NCBI GenBank assembly: GCA_944321845.1
Contig: CALUMT010000039.1
Location: 1 to 64,000 of the forward strand
Source of the DNA: an uncultured Butyricimonas sp.
Lineage (GTDB): Bacteria > Bacteroidota > Bacteroidia > Bacteroidales > Marinifilaceae
Direction of reading: 5' to 3'
DNA length: 64,000 bases
Position numbers and translations under genes: made by a program. The notes under the pieces are model-generated. The model was given only the letters and a program-made list of their open reading frames with translations. It ran no database searches and was not told the origin of the DNA. Each line of letters starts with the position of its first letter. Positions within the stretch are counted from its first letter, which is position 1. Positions 46,141-54,834 of the stretch are shown in pieces.

Positions 46141-47562
46141 ATGAGCGATATAATGGAAACGAACGAAAAGAAAGATAAAGAGATGTCCCGCCGTACCTTT
46201 TTCAAGGTACTGGGGACGGCCGGTGTCGTTTCAGCCGGACTGGTGGCTTGCGGGGATAAGCAGAAGAAGGTGTTGTCGGAAATGGCGGCGGAGATCCCCA
46301 CGGATAAGATGACCTACCGGGTGAATCCTTCCACGGGAGATAAGGTTTCTTTGTTGGGATTCGGGATGATGCGCTTGCCGTCGGTAGGCGGGCGTAGCGC
46401 CCGGGAAGGAAATGAGGCGATAGATCAGGAGATGGTAAATCGCATGGTGGATTTTGCCATAGCGCATGGGGTGAATTACTTTGATACTTCTCCTGCTTAC
46501 TGCCGGGGAGAATCGGAACGCGCCACGGGGATTGCTCTTAGCCGCTACCCGAGAGACAAGTATTTTATAGCGACGAAATTGTCTAATTTCGCTCCCTCGA
46601 CCTGGAGTCGGGAAGCATCGATAGCCATGTACAAGAATTCTTTCAAGGAATTGCAGGTGGATTATATTGATTACCTGTTGTTGCACGCGGTCGGGATGGG
46701 AGGTGGAATGGAAGAGTTTGAGGCGAGATATATAAAAAACGGGATGCTGGATTATTTGCTGGAAGAGCGGCGCGCGGGACGGATTCGCAACCTGGGATTT
46801 TCCTATCATGGGGATATCAAGGTTTTTGATTACCTGTTGTCCAAGCATGATGAGTACAAGTGGGATTTCGTGCAGATTCAATTGAATTACTTGGACTGGC
46901 AATATGCCAAGGAAATCAATCCCCGGAACACGGATGCGGAATACCTGTACGGCGAATTGGCCAAGCGGAAGATTCCCGCCATTATCATGGAACCGTTGCT
47001 GGGAGGTCGGTTGTCCAATTTGCCGAACAATATCATGGCTCGGTTGAAACAGCGGGAACCGGAGCGGAGTGTGGCATCCTGGGCATTCCGTTACGCGGGC
47101 AGTTATCCTGATGTACTGGTGGTGTTGAGCGGTATGACATGCATGGAGCATCTGCAGGATAACTTGCGCACTTATTGTCCCTTGAAGCCGTTGACGGAGG
47201 ATGAGGTGCATTTCCTGCACGATACGGCCACGTTGATGATGGAATATGACACGATACCCTGTAATGACTGCAAGTATTGTATGCCTTGTCCTTACGGGCT
47301 GGATATTCCGGCGATTCTGCTTCACTATAACAAGTGCCTGAACGAGGGGAATATTCCCACCAGTTCTCAGGATGAGAATTACCGGAAGGCTCGTCGGGTT
47401 TACCTCGTGGGATATGACCGCAGTGTGCCGAAACTGAGACAGGCGAGTCATTGTATCGGCTGTAACCAGTGTAGTCCGCATTGCCCGCAGGGGATAGATA
47501 TCCCGAAGGAATTGCACCGTATTGATCGTTATGTTGAACGGTTAAAACGAGAGACATTGTGA
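46141..47562 (+). CDS. Tat-exported aldo/keto reductase lipoprotein with Fe-S motifs
   Basis: A 473-residue protein. It opens with a twin-arginine signal SRRTFFKVLG (Arg17-Arg18) and a lipobox LVAC (Cys37), so it is likely a Tat lipoprotein. The AKR barrel keeps the catalytic tetrad: Asp115 and Tyr120 in NYFDTSPAY, Lys146 in IATKLS, His182 in LLLHAVG. The C-terminal part has two 4Fe-4S-like clusters, CNDCKYCMPCPYG and CIGCNQCSPHCPQG. Electrons from the polyferredoxin encoded upstream are a natural source. Substrate unknown. The stop overlaps the next start (TGATG). Confidence 0.92.
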   Translation: MSDIMETNEKKDKEMSRRTFFKVLGTAGVVSAGLVACGDKQKKVLSEMAAEIPTDKMTYRVNPSTGDKVSLLGFGMMRLPSVGGRSAREGNEAIDQEMVNRMVDFAIAHGVNYFDTSPAYCRGESERATGIALSRYPRDKYFIATKLSNFAPSTWSREASIAMYKNSFKELQVDYIDYLLLHAVGMGGGMEEFEARYIKNGMLDYLLEERRAGRIRNLGFSYHGDIKVFDYLLSKHDEYKWDFVQIQLNYLDWQYAKEINPRNTDAEYLYGELAKRKIPAIIMEPLLGGRLSNLPNNIMARLKQREPERSVASWAFRYAGSYPDVLVVLSGMTCMEHLQDNLRTYCPLKPLTEDEVHFLHDTATLMMEYDTIPCNDCKYCMPCPYGLDIPAILLHYNKCLNEGNIPTSSQDENYRKARRVYLVGYDRSVPKLRQASHCIGCNQCSPHCPQGIDIPKELHRIDRYVERLKRETL

Positions 47563-47993
47563 TGGAAGAGTTGATAAGGTTATTGCATTCCGTTGATTGC
47601 TCGCTGGTAATCAGGAAGGGGGAGATTAGGACTTTCTCCGAGCGCGGGGTTGCGGCTCTTTACCGGTTGCTGAAGGAAGAACCTGTTTTCTTGAAAGGGG
47701 CTTCCGTGGCAGATAAGGTGGTTGGGAAAGGTGCCGCCGCTTTGATGATACTGGGAGGTGTCCGGGAATTATACACGGATGTCATTAGCGAGTCGGCATT
47801 GGCTTTACTGCGGGATGCCGGTATCCCGGTGGAGTTCAAGGAAAAGGTTGCGCATATTCAGAATCGGGCACGTACGGGTTTCTGCCCGGTGGAGACCTTG
47901 TGCCGGGAGGCTGCTACAGCGGAGGAATGTTTGCCTTTGATCGAGAGATTTATGGAGAATTTGAATTCAACAGTTAGAAAACAGGTTAAATGA
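47562..47993 (+). CDS. DUF1893 protein
   Basis: A 143-residue soluble protein of the DUF1893 family (cytidine-deaminase-like fold): SLVIRKGEIRTFSERGVAAL, GASVADKVVGKGAAALMILG and the C-terminal Cys-containing part. ATG 47562 overlaps the stop of the reductase gene (TGATG). Its role is unknown; association with an ECF-type S component and a ferredoxin operon is seen here. Confidence 0.85.
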   Translation: MEELIRLLHSVDCSLVIRKGEIRTFSERGVAALYRLLKEEPVFLKGASVADKVVGKGAAALMILGGVRELYTDVISESALALLRDAGIPVEFKEKVAHIQNRARTGFCPVETLCREAATAEECLPLIERFMENLNSTVRKQVK

Positions 47994-47999
47994 GAGAAT

Positions 48000-48509
48000 A
48001 TGGAAACGACAGTAAAACTTCATGTATTGAATTACAGTGACGTAAAGACTTATTGGGTGGCCATTTTGTTCGTGGCAGGTAATATTGTTTTACCTCAATT
48101 GTTCCATCTTGTTCCACAAGGGGGAATGGTTTGGTTGCCGATTTATTTTTTCACGCTCGTGGGAGCCTACAAGTACGGGTATAAAGTAGGGTTGCTGACG
48201 GCTGTGGCATCGCCCGTGGTAAATTCATTGCTTTTCGGGATGCCTGCTTTAGCCGTGCTTCCCGCGATTCTATTGAAATCTACCTTGCTTGCTGCTGGAG
48301 CCGGGTACGCGGCTTATTGTTTCAAGAAGGTGACCCTGCCCTTGTTGTTGGGGGTTGTCGCTTTTTACCAGGTATTGGGGACATTGGGAGAATGGTTGAT
48401 CGTGGGGAATTTCTATGCCGCCTTGCAAGATTTCCGTCTTGGAATACCGGGAATGCTGTTGCAGGTAGTGGGTGGTTATTTGTTTATTAAATATTTAATA
48501 CGTAAGTGA
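48000..48509 (+). CDS. ECF-transporter S-component-like membrane protein
   Basis: A 169-residue protein with five or six predicted helices, starting 6 nt after the DUF1893 gene. Pattern and size fit the substrate-binding S component of ECF-type (energy-coupling factor) vitamin/metabolite importers: VWLPIYFFTLVGAYKYGYKV, ASPVVNSLLFGMPALAVLPA. No ECF A or T component is visible nearby, so it would share one encoded elsewhere or act alone. Substrate unknown. Its stop is 2 nt from the tatA ATG. Confidence 0.75.
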   Translation: METTVKLHVLNYSDVKTYWVAILFVAGNIVLPQLFHLVPQGGMVWLPIYFFTLVGAYKYGYKVGLLTAVASPVVNSLLFGMPALAVLPAILLKSTLLAAGAGYAAYCFKKVTLPLLLGVVAFYQVLGTLGEWLIVGNFYAALQDFRLGIPGMLLQVVGGYLFIKYLIRK

Positions 48510-48511
48510 TT

Positions 48512-48688
48512 ATGTTTGGGATAGGAACACAGGAGATTTTATTAATCGTGTTGATTGTGCTGATATTTTTTGGTGGCAAAAAAATACCGGAATTGATGAG
48601 GGGTTTGGGAAAAGGAGTTAGAAGTTTCAAGGAAGGGATGAAGGGAATCGAAAAGGAGGTAGAGAAAGAGGAACAGCCGAAGAATTGA
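48512..48688 (+). CDS. tatA: Twin-arginine translocase subunit TatA
   Basis: A 58-residue protein: short N-terminal helix with FGIGTQEILLIVLIVLIFFG, then the hinge GGKKIPELMRGLGKGVRSFK and a charged tail. It builds the translocation pore of the Tat system. ATG 48512 is chosen; a GTG two codons upstream overlaps the previous stop. Confidence 0.94.
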   Translation: MFGIGTQEILLIVLIVLIFFGGKKIPELMRGLGKGVRSFKEGMKGIEKEVEKEEQPKN

Positions 48689-48689
48689 T

Positions 48690-49511
48690 ATGGAAGATAG
48701 GACGGATGGAAGCATGTCTTTCTGGGAGCATCTGGATGTGTTGAGGAAAGATCTGGTGAAAATTGCCGTGGCGACGCTGGTGTTTGCTATCACGGTTTTT
48801 TTCTTCAAGAAAGAGATTTTCTCGGTCATTCTTGCCCCGAAGAATGGAGATTTCGTGATATATCGTTTGTTTGATCTGATTGATTCCTGGTTGGGAAACG
48901 TGGGTGAAACGGATTTTTCCGTGCAATTGATTAATACCGGATTGACGGAACAGTTCCTGATTCACGTGAAAACATCGATGTACGTGGGCTTTTTATGTGT
49001 GTTGCCTTACGCGTTGTATCTGTTGTTTCATTTTGTGTCTCCGGGCCTCTATGACGACGAGAAGAAGTATTCTTCCCGGATGGTCGTCAGCGGCTATTTT
49101 ATGTTCATGATAGGGGTATTACTCAGCTATTTTTTGATTTTCCCGTTGACTTTCCGTTTTCTGGGAACTTATCAAGTGAGCGAGGAGGTGGTGAACATGA
49201 TTAGTTTGCAGTCTTACATGGACACGTTAATCATGATGTGTCTGTTGATGGGGATTGTGTTCGAGTTGCCGATATTATGCTGGTTATTGGGGCGTTTGGG
49301 AGTATTGTCAGCGCCTTTTATGCGTCGTTTCAGGAAGCATGCCGTGGTGGCGATATTGGTCGTGGCTGCTATTATAACCCCGACTTCAGACGCTTTCACG
49401 ATGCTGGTCGTGGCTTTGCCTATCTGGTTGCTTTACGAGCTGAGCATCGTTGTAGTGAGGCGGGTAAATCCGGGAAAAAGTTGTGATACGGAAAATAATC
49501 GTCTCTCTTAA
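48690..49511 (+). CDS. tatC: Twin-arginine translocase subunit TatC
   Basis: A 273-residue six-helix protein that recognises Tat signals. The motif MSFWEHLDVLRK begins the protein, and PFMRRFRKHAVVAILVVAAI with ITPTSDAFTMLVVALPIWLL is near its end. It is 1 nt from tatA. No tatB is present, as is usual for a TatAC system. It closes the operon starting at 44621, next to an exported Tat substrate encoded in the same operon. Confidence 0.96.
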   Translation: MEDRTDGSMSFWEHLDVLRKDLVKIAVATLVFAITVFFFKKEIFSVILAPKNGDFVIYRLFDLIDSWLGNVGETDFSVQLINTGLTEQFLIHVKTSMYVGFLCVLPYALYLLFHFVSPGLYDDEKKYSSRMVVSGYFMFMIGVLLSYFLIFPLTFRFLGTYQVSEEVVNMISLQSYMDTLIMMCLLMGIVFELPILCWLLGRLGVLSAPFMRRFRKHAVVAILVVAAIITPTSDAFTMLVVALPIWLLYELSIVVVRRVNPGKSCDTENNRLS

Positions 49512-49542
49512 AAAAGGAATTCTATGAGAAAGCGTCGATAAA

Positions 49543-49576
49543 AAGAGAGTGGCCTAGAAATCTGGGCCACTCTCTT
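49543..49576. terminator. Bidirectional terminator between tatC and rfaE2
   Basis: A perfect 12-bp inverted repeat AAGAGAGTGGCC/GGCCACTCTCTT (49543-49554 and 49565-49576) lies between the convergent tatC and rfaE2 genes. Confidence 0.85.
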
Positions 49577-49594
49577 CTTGTCTTGTATTGGAAG

Positions 49595-50083
49595 TTATTT
49601 CATTTTCTCAATGATCGAGGTTGTGGAGTAACCTTCCGTGAGAGGAATGGTTACCACTTCTCCCCCACGGGCCGTGACAACATCATGGCCGACAATATCT
49701 TCTGGGCGGTAATCTCCTCCTTTGACAAGGATATCGGGTTGTACGAATTCGATCAATTCCCGGGGAGTATCGGTGTCAAAAAGAATAACCTCGTCCACGA
49801 ATACCAGAGAAGCCAAAATCAGGGCTCGTGCCTGTTCATCGTTCACAGGACGAGAATCGCCTTTTAATCGACGTACGGAAGCGTCCGTGTTCAAACCGAC
49901 GATAAGTTTGGTTCCTAAAGCGGCAGCTTTGGCCAAATATTCCACGTGTCCACGGTGTAAAATATCGAAACATCCGTTAGTGAACACGATACGTTCGTTA
50001 CGGAATCTCCACATGTTTAAGATTCTGGAAGCCTCTTCAGCCGAATGGGCTATTTTTTTCTCAATATAAGGTAAGAATTCCAT
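49595..50083 (-). CDS. rfaE2: D-glycero-beta-D-manno-heptose 1-phosphate adenylyltransferase
   Basis: A 162-residue nucleotidyltransferase. FTNGCFDILHRGHVEYLAKA contains the H-x-G-H nucleotide-binding motif; PVNDEQARALILASLVFVDE and the C-terminal LTEGYSTTSIIEKMK complete the family pattern. It makes ADP-heptose precursors for lipopolysaccharide core. It is 4 nt from panD. The kinase half of HldE is not fused here. Confidence 0.94.
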   Translation of the reverse strand: MEFLPYIEKKIAHSAEEASRILNMWRFRNERIVFTNGCFDILHRGHVEYLAKAAALGTKLIVGLNTDASVRRLKGDSRPVNDEQARALILASLVFVDEVILFDTDTPRELIEFVQPDILVKGGDYRPEDIVGHDVVTARGGEVVTIPLTEGYSTTSIIEKMK

Positions 50084-50087
50084 AGGT

Positions 50088-50438
50088 TTAAATTAATTTA
50101 TTAGTTGCAGTTTCCGGGAAAACAAGAACCGGTTTGTGTTTTTTGGCCTCTTCGAAATCCATCATGGCATAGGAAATAATGATGATAATATCCCCTACTG
50201 CGCATTTCCGGGCGGCAGGACCATTAAGACAAATGATACCTGAGTTTCTTTCTCCTTTGATGATATAAGTTTCAAATCGCTCGCCATTGTTCACGTTTAC
50301 GATTTGTACCTTCTCGTTCTCGATCATATTGGCAGCCTCCAGAAGAGCCTCGTCAATGGTGATACTTCCCACGTACTGAAGGTTGGCTTCGGTAACAGTT
50401 ACTTTGTGGAGTTTGGATTTTACAACTTCAATGAACAT
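50088..50438 (-). CDS. panD: Aspartate 1-decarboxylase
   Basis: A 116-residue pyruvoyl enzyme that makes beta-alanine for pantothenate. The self-cleavage site is in [11 protein letters not shown] (Gly24-Ser25). It lies 18 nt downstream of panC, so both steps of pantothenate supply are in one operon. Confidence 0.95.
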   Translation of the reverse strand: MFIEVVKSKLHKVTVTEANLQYVGSITIDEALLEAANMIENEKVQIVNVNNGERFETYIIKGERNSGIICLNGPAARKCAVGDIIIIISYAMMDFEEAKKHKPVLVFPETATNKLI

Positions 50439-50456
50439 CTTTAATTACTTGTAAGG

Positions 50457-51296
50457 TTAAAACACGATATTGTCAATTAAGCGAATGGGCCCCGCGTAAA
50501 CGGCGATACAGCCGACTTTCACGTTATTTTCAGACCAGTCACGTATTGTTTGCAGTTCTGTGTCATCCACTATTTCGAAATACTCGACTTCCAGATAAGG
50601 ATTTTTGTTGACCTCGTCGATAACCCATTGTTTTAATTCATCTACCGTCATTTTAGCGGTAAGATGTGTCGCTTCCTCCAGAACTTTATGGATATGAGGA
50701 GCGTTGCTTCTATGTTCGGGTGAAAGCAAGGTGTTGCGAGAACTCATGGCCAATCCGTCACTCTCACGTATAATGGGGCAAGGAACAATCTCAAGATCAT
50801 AGTGCAATTGCCGAACCATGTTCTTAATAACAGCAATTTGCTGGAAATCCTTCATACCAAAATAAGCCCGATGAGGTTTTACGATATCGAATAATTTACT
50901 AACAATCTGGCCAACCCCATTGAAGTGGCCGGGACGACGGGCTCCTTCCATAACTTCGCCAACGTGTCCGAAATCGAAAATGCGTGTATCTTCTTCCGGG
51001 TACATTTCCTCTACATTGGGGGCGAAAACGTAGTCACATCCATTCTGTTCGAGTAGGGCAACATCTTTATCCAATGTCCTGGGATATCTTTTAAGGTCTT
51101 CTTTGTCATTAAATTGAGTAGGGTTCACGAATACACTTACAACAGTAATATCGTTGTTCTGATTACATGCTTTAACCAAGGAAACATGTCCTGCATGCAA
51201 TGCCCCCATTGTAGGCACCAGCCCGATAGTCTTCCCTGCTTGTTTCAACTCCTCGATAGCGGCTGTTAATTCTGATTTTTTTGCTATAACTTTCAT
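50457..51296 (-). CDS. panC: Pantothenate synthetase
   Basis: A 279-residue PanC, joining pantoate and beta-alanine. The H-x-G-H motif is in [14 protein letters not shown], and the KMSKS-like [10 protein letters not shown] region is present. The start has [20 protein letters not shown]. It is followed by panD. Confidence 0.96.
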   Translation of the reverse strand: MKVIAKKSELTAAIEELKQAGKTIGLVPTMGALHAGHVSLVKACNQNNDITVVSVFVNPTQFNDKEDLKRYPRTLDKDVALLEQNGCDYVFAPNVEEMYPEEDTRIFDFGHVGEVMEGARRPGHFNGVGQIVSKLFDIVKPHRAYFGMKDFQQIAVIKNMVRQLHYDLEIVPCPIIRESDGLAMSSRNTLLSPEHRSNAPHIHKVLEEATHLTAKMTVDELKQWVIDEVNKNPYLEVEYFEIVDDTELQTIRDWSENNVKVGCIAVYAGPIRLIDNIVF

Positions 51297-51386
51297 TGCT
51301 ATTTACTTGAAAATTCGGGGTGCAAGTTTACAAACTATTTCCGATATAATTTAATTTACTCTTGAAAAATATAAGGATGGTGATTA

Positions 51387-52694
51387 TCATTTCTTATCAA
51401 GTAATTTTATTTGTGTTTTGATATTGAAATATTGGAGGAAACTGACATTGTCTTCAGTTGTTGGCCTGATATATATACCGTTCTCCTGAGCCATCCATTC
51501 CACTCGGGTGGAGAACTGATAATAGTTGTCGTCGGGTAGATTACTTGTAAATACCTTGATGATTAGTTTATTCTGATAATAGAGTTCTTCTGTATTTGAG
51601 GATGATATGATGCCGCCTTTGCTGTCGCTTTGTTTACTGAATATTTTATAAGGTAACTCCATGGAGCTCGGGAATCCTAATTTATCGAATGTTTCAGTTA
51701 AATCATAAGTGAACATTCTATTGTTTTCTTCTATCTCTTGCTGGGTGGTTTCAATGGTGATAGATTCTTGGTTCTGCATGCAGTAGCTGATAAGAATATC
51801 TTTCTCTAAACTTTCGCCTAATTTGTTGGATAGAGTCAATGTGGCAGGTATTTGTACTATACCTTTTTCTTCTTCTTGTGTCGTCCAGAATGTACTTTCT
51901 GTAGGGGTGAGCGTGATGTAACCGTATCGGTTTAAATTATCTGTATTTATATTGAATAGATTTTGTTGTTCTGGATCGGAAAAGGAGAAATTGGGTGTGG
52001 TCAGGTTATTGCGGTTATATACCCATGTCTCCCCATGGTTGTTCATATATATATTACAGTAAGCGAAGATTCGGTAAGGTATTATTTCCGAATTCGGATA
52101 GGCTCGGTAAGTCTGGGTAATATTATAGAAATTCAATCCTTCCTCTAAAGTCGGTAATGTTTGAACTATTGCAAAATTGGAAGAGCAGATATATTGTTTT
52201 TCTCCCTTGGAATCAAGATAATTGGCAACCAAACGTATTTTGGAATAATCCATAAAATTCTCTTCCCCTTTAGTTCTAATGGTGATAATCCATTCTCCTG
52301 TGAGTTCTTCTTCGTTTTCATTACGATTTTTTACTAAAGATACAATTTCAAATATTTGAGAAGGGCGTACGTAAGAGGAACGGGAGAGGGATTTATCTTC
52401 TTTGTATAAGGAATAAGTATTGCTTTCCACATCGAGTTCAAGATTGTCAGTATTGAGTTGATAACCAGACGGGTTCGTGCGGAAAGTTATCTCAAATTCA
52501 TGCCCCTTGGTGATTTGAAGGGTATCCGTATTCAAAATAATGATACCTGTTGGTTTCGTGTTCTGAAGTTGTTCAATTTCTTCTTTTAGCCTGTCAACGT
52601 CGTTTTTCCAGTCATCGTCTGTACATGCGCTGAGACTCAGTATAAATGCAAATAGGAAAGATAGGAGAATTCCATTGAAAATATTTCTTCTCAT
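51387..52694 (-). CDS. Surface lipoprotein of unknown function, with N-terminal coiled coil
   Basis: A 435-residue lipoprotein. The lipobox is near LSLSAC (Cys24), followed by TDDDWKND, acidic as in surface-exported lipoproteins, and a short coiled coil (VDRLKEEIEQLQNT). The rest is beta-rich with no family I can name. It starts 24 nt after the argR stop. Confidence 0.75.
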   Translation of the reverse strand: MRRNIFNGILLSFLFAFILSLSACTDDDWKNDVDRLKEEIEQLQNTKPTGIIILNTDTLQITKGHEFEITFRTNPSGYQLNTDNLELDVESNTYSLYKEDKSLSRSSYVRPSQIFEIVSLVKNRNENEEELTGEWIITIRTKGEENFMDYSKIRLVANYLDSKGEKQYICSSNFAIVQTLPTLEEGLNFYNITQTYRAYPNSEIIPYRIFAYCNIYMNNHGETWVYNRNNLTTPNFSFSDPEQQNLFNINTDNLNRYGYITLTPTESTFWTTQEEEKGIVQIPATLTLSNKLGESLEKDILISYCMQNQESITIETTQQEIEENNRMFTYDLTETFDKLGFPSSMELPYKIFSKQSDSKGGIISSSNTEELYYQNKLIIKVFTSNLPDDNYYQFSTRVEWMAQENGIYIRPTTEDNVSFLQYFNIKTQIKLLDKK

Positions 52695-52718
52695 GGTAAA
52701 AGCTATCGTTAAAGGTAT

Positions 52719-53198
52719 TTATTTGTATAATGCGTGAATATTGGGTAGAACGGATGAAAGCGCATCGAGTAATTCCTTGTGTGAAACACCTTCTCGAAGA
52801 ATGATGAGCACGGTATCATCACCGCCGATAGTTCCGAGTACCTCAAAATAGTTTTCGTTGTCAATAAGGACAGTCACGGCTTTGGCATAGCCGGGTAACG
52901 TTTTAAGCACGGCAAGATTTCCGGAAAAATCAATATTGAAAATGGCGTCCGTGACCATGGCAGCAGCCTTTTCCTCGGCTTGTTCGCTTTGGATGCTTTC
53001 CGGGATGATATAGATATAGCCTTTGTCCTTGTGCGGTATTTTTGCCACGCGCATGAATTTCAGGTCGCGGGAAAGTGTACTTTGTGTGGCCTCCACTCCT
53101 ATTTCCTTTAATCGAAACAATAATTCTTCCTGTGAACAGATTTGCTCGTTCTCAATAAGTTTGCGAATAGATAATAACCGTTTTGTCTTGTTTCTCAT
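52719..53198 (-). CDS. argR: Arginine repressor
   Basis: A 159-residue ArgR. The N-terminal winged helix has SQEELLFRLKEIGVEATQST and LSRDLKFMRVAKIPHKDKGY. The C-terminal arginine-binding domain has GTIGGDDTVLIILREGVSHK. It regulates arginine synthesis and catabolism genes. It starts 14 nt after the ECF sigma gene and is probably co-transcribed with it. No arg gene is adjacent. Confidence 0.95.
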   Translation of the reverse strand: MRNKTKRLLSIRKLIENEQICSQEELLFRLKEIGVEATQSTLSRDLKFMRVAKIPHKDKGYIYIIPESIQSEQAEEKAAAMVTDAIFNIDFSGNLAVLKTLPGYAKAVTVLIDNENYFEVLGTIGGDDTVLIILREGVSHKELLDALSSVLPNIHALYK

Positions 53199-53212
53199 AT
53201 TGATATGAATGA

Positions 53213-53743
53213 CTAGTAAAATTGCACTAATATAATAATTTCAAGAATCTTCTGAAGTTTTTTTTGCAGAAAATGATTTGCATAGTTCTTGTGACGTTTT
53301 ATAGTGTTGACTGATATATTTAATTCTTCCGCTATTTCTTTGTGAGATTTACCTTGTAGACTTAGTTTATAAACATTTTTACATGCTTCTGGTAATTCCT
53401 CAAATGTTTTATTGATGAGGTTAAATACTTCCGATTCGATAATGGCATTAATAAAGGTTTCGTCAGATTCCTCTATAGTATAGTCTTTTAACTGTTTTTT
53501 GGCTCGTTCATTGTTTCTAATATAGGTCAAGCAGTTGTTTTGAAGACTCCGGTATAAATATGCTTTAAGTTGTTCTTCTGTTTCGAAGTTTAATCTCTTT
53601 TCGTATAGTTTTAAGAATAAATCCTGTAGTATATCCAAAACCACTTCTTCGTCATCCAAATAATTTTTGGCAAAATGTTTCAAAGCAGTGAAATGTGCTT
53701 TGTATTGCAATTCAAACGTCTTGATATCAGATAAATATATCAT
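53213..53743 (-). CDS. ECF-type RNA polymerase sigma-70 factor (module 3)
   Basis: A 176-residue ECF sigma factor. Region 2 is near LDDEEVVLDILQDLFLKLYE and region 4 near FEELPEACKNVYKLSLQGKS with EIAEELNISVNTIKRHKNYA. It is divergent from the ABC-FecR-SusCD operon and heads a run with argR and a lipoprotein gene. It presumably pairs with the FecR at 57176-58318, which is three genes away on the other strand. Confidence 0.9.
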   Translation of the reverse strand: MIYLSDIKTFELQYKAHFTALKHFAKNYLDDEEVVLDILQDLFLKLYEKRLNFETEEQLKAYLYRSLQNNCLTYIRNNERAKKQLKDYTIEESDETFINAIIESEVFNLINKTFEELPEACKNVYKLSLQGKSHKEIAEELNISVNTIKRHKNYANHFLQKKLQKILEIIILVQFY

Positions 53744-53898
53744 GTGTCATTTGCCTTTTAACTATAAAATCTTGGTGTAAAAGTATGAATAGGAAAATAT
53801 AAAGGCAAGATTTTTATAAAAAAAATCGAATTTCTTATAACACCAATGTTCAATATTGGCGTTTCTATGATAGAAATATCAATTAATATTTGAAATTT
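53744..53898. promoter_or_regulatory. Divergent regulatory region between the module 3 sigma gene and its operon
   Basis: This 155-nt stretch carries the leader of both transcripts. It has two small inverted repeats, CCAAT-N7-ATTGG and TTTCTA-TGA-TAGAAA, close to the ABC ATPase start, possible binding sites. No clear TAnnTTTG box was found. Confidence 0.4.
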
Positions 53899-54822
53899 AT
53901 GAATGAACCTATTGTAAAAGTAGAACATTTATCTCATCGTTATAGTATCCAGTGGGCGATACGGGATATTAATTTTGAGATAACGCAAAAAGGTATTTAC
54001 GGATTATTGGGTTCCAATGGTGCCGGTAAATCAACCACGATGAATATAATCAGTGGTGTTATAAAACAGACAAAGGGGAATGTTTTTATAAAAGGGGTGG
54101 ATATACGTAAGAATTCTGTAGAATCTAAACGTAAATTGGGATTTTTACCACAAAAGCCTCCCTTGTATAATGATTTGACTGTGGAAGAATTTTTGATGCA
54201 TTCAGCAGGACTGCGTTGGATGGATAAAAAAGAAATAAAACCGGCGGTAGATGAGGTATTAGAAAGATGTGGTATTACACACTTTCGAAATCGTTTGATA
54301 AAAAATCTGTCTGGAGGATATCAACAACGAGTAGGAATAGCCCAAGCAATTGTACATAAACCGGATTTAGTTATTCTAGATGAACCGACCAATGGACTTG
54401 ATCCTAATCAGATTGTGGAAATACGTAATCTAATCAAGGAAATTGCAATGGAAAGTACGGTGATTCTTTCGACACATATATTGCCTGAGGTTCAGGCTGC
54501 TTGTGATCATATTCTTATGATAGAAGAAGGTCGGGTTGTTTTTGCCGGAACAGTGGATGAATTTGATAATTATATAGTTCCGAATACCTTATATGTATCA
54601 ATGCTTAATGGTCCATCTGCAGATGTATTCACGAAATTAGGCGGAGTTCTTCGTGCTGAAGAGTTGGGAAATTCGCGTTATCGGATTTATTTTTCCGAAC
54701 CACATGAGGTGATAGATAATATTGTGGATATGTGTAGTCGAGAACGGTATCATTTGTTGGAGTTAAAGATAGAAAAGAGTTCATTGGATACGATTTTTGC
54801 TGAATTATCAAAAAAACACTAA
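53899..54822 (+). CDS. ABC transporter ATP-binding protein (GldA-like)
   Basis: A 307-residue ATPase starting at ATG 53899; an upstream TTG is less likely. Walker A GSNGAGKSTT, the signature LSGGYQQRVG, Walker B DLVILDEPTNGLDP and the H-loop STHILPE are all intact. The C-terminal part fits GldA/CcmA-type ATPases. It is about 75% identical to the partial gene at 1-301. It pairs with the permease 12 nt downstream. Confidence 0.95.
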   Translation: MNEPIVKVEHLSHRYSIQWAIRDINFEITQKGIYGLLGSNGAGKSTTMNIISGVIKQTKGNVFIKGVDIRKNSVESKRKLGFLPQKPPLYNDLTVEEFLMHSAGLRWMDKKEIKPAVDEVLERCGITHFRNRLIKNLSGGYQQRVGIAQAIVHKPDLVILDEPTNGLDPNQIVEIRNLIKEIAMESTVILSTHILPEVQAACDHILMIEEGRVVFAGTVDEFDNYIVPNTLYVSMLNGPSADVFTKLGGVLRAEELGNSRYRIYFSEPHEVIDNIVDMCSRERYHLLELKIEKSSLDTIFAELSKKH

Positions 54823-54834
54823 AAAATAGGATTT

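Noticed and set aside
46231-47517. Long reading frame opposite the aldo/keto reductase gene
   Set aside because: It is the antisense shadow of a clearly conserved gene and has no recognisable domain.
48962-48977. Third parS-like sequence (TTCACGTGAAAACA) in tatC
   Set aside because: Three mismatches to the consensus and explained by coding sequence.
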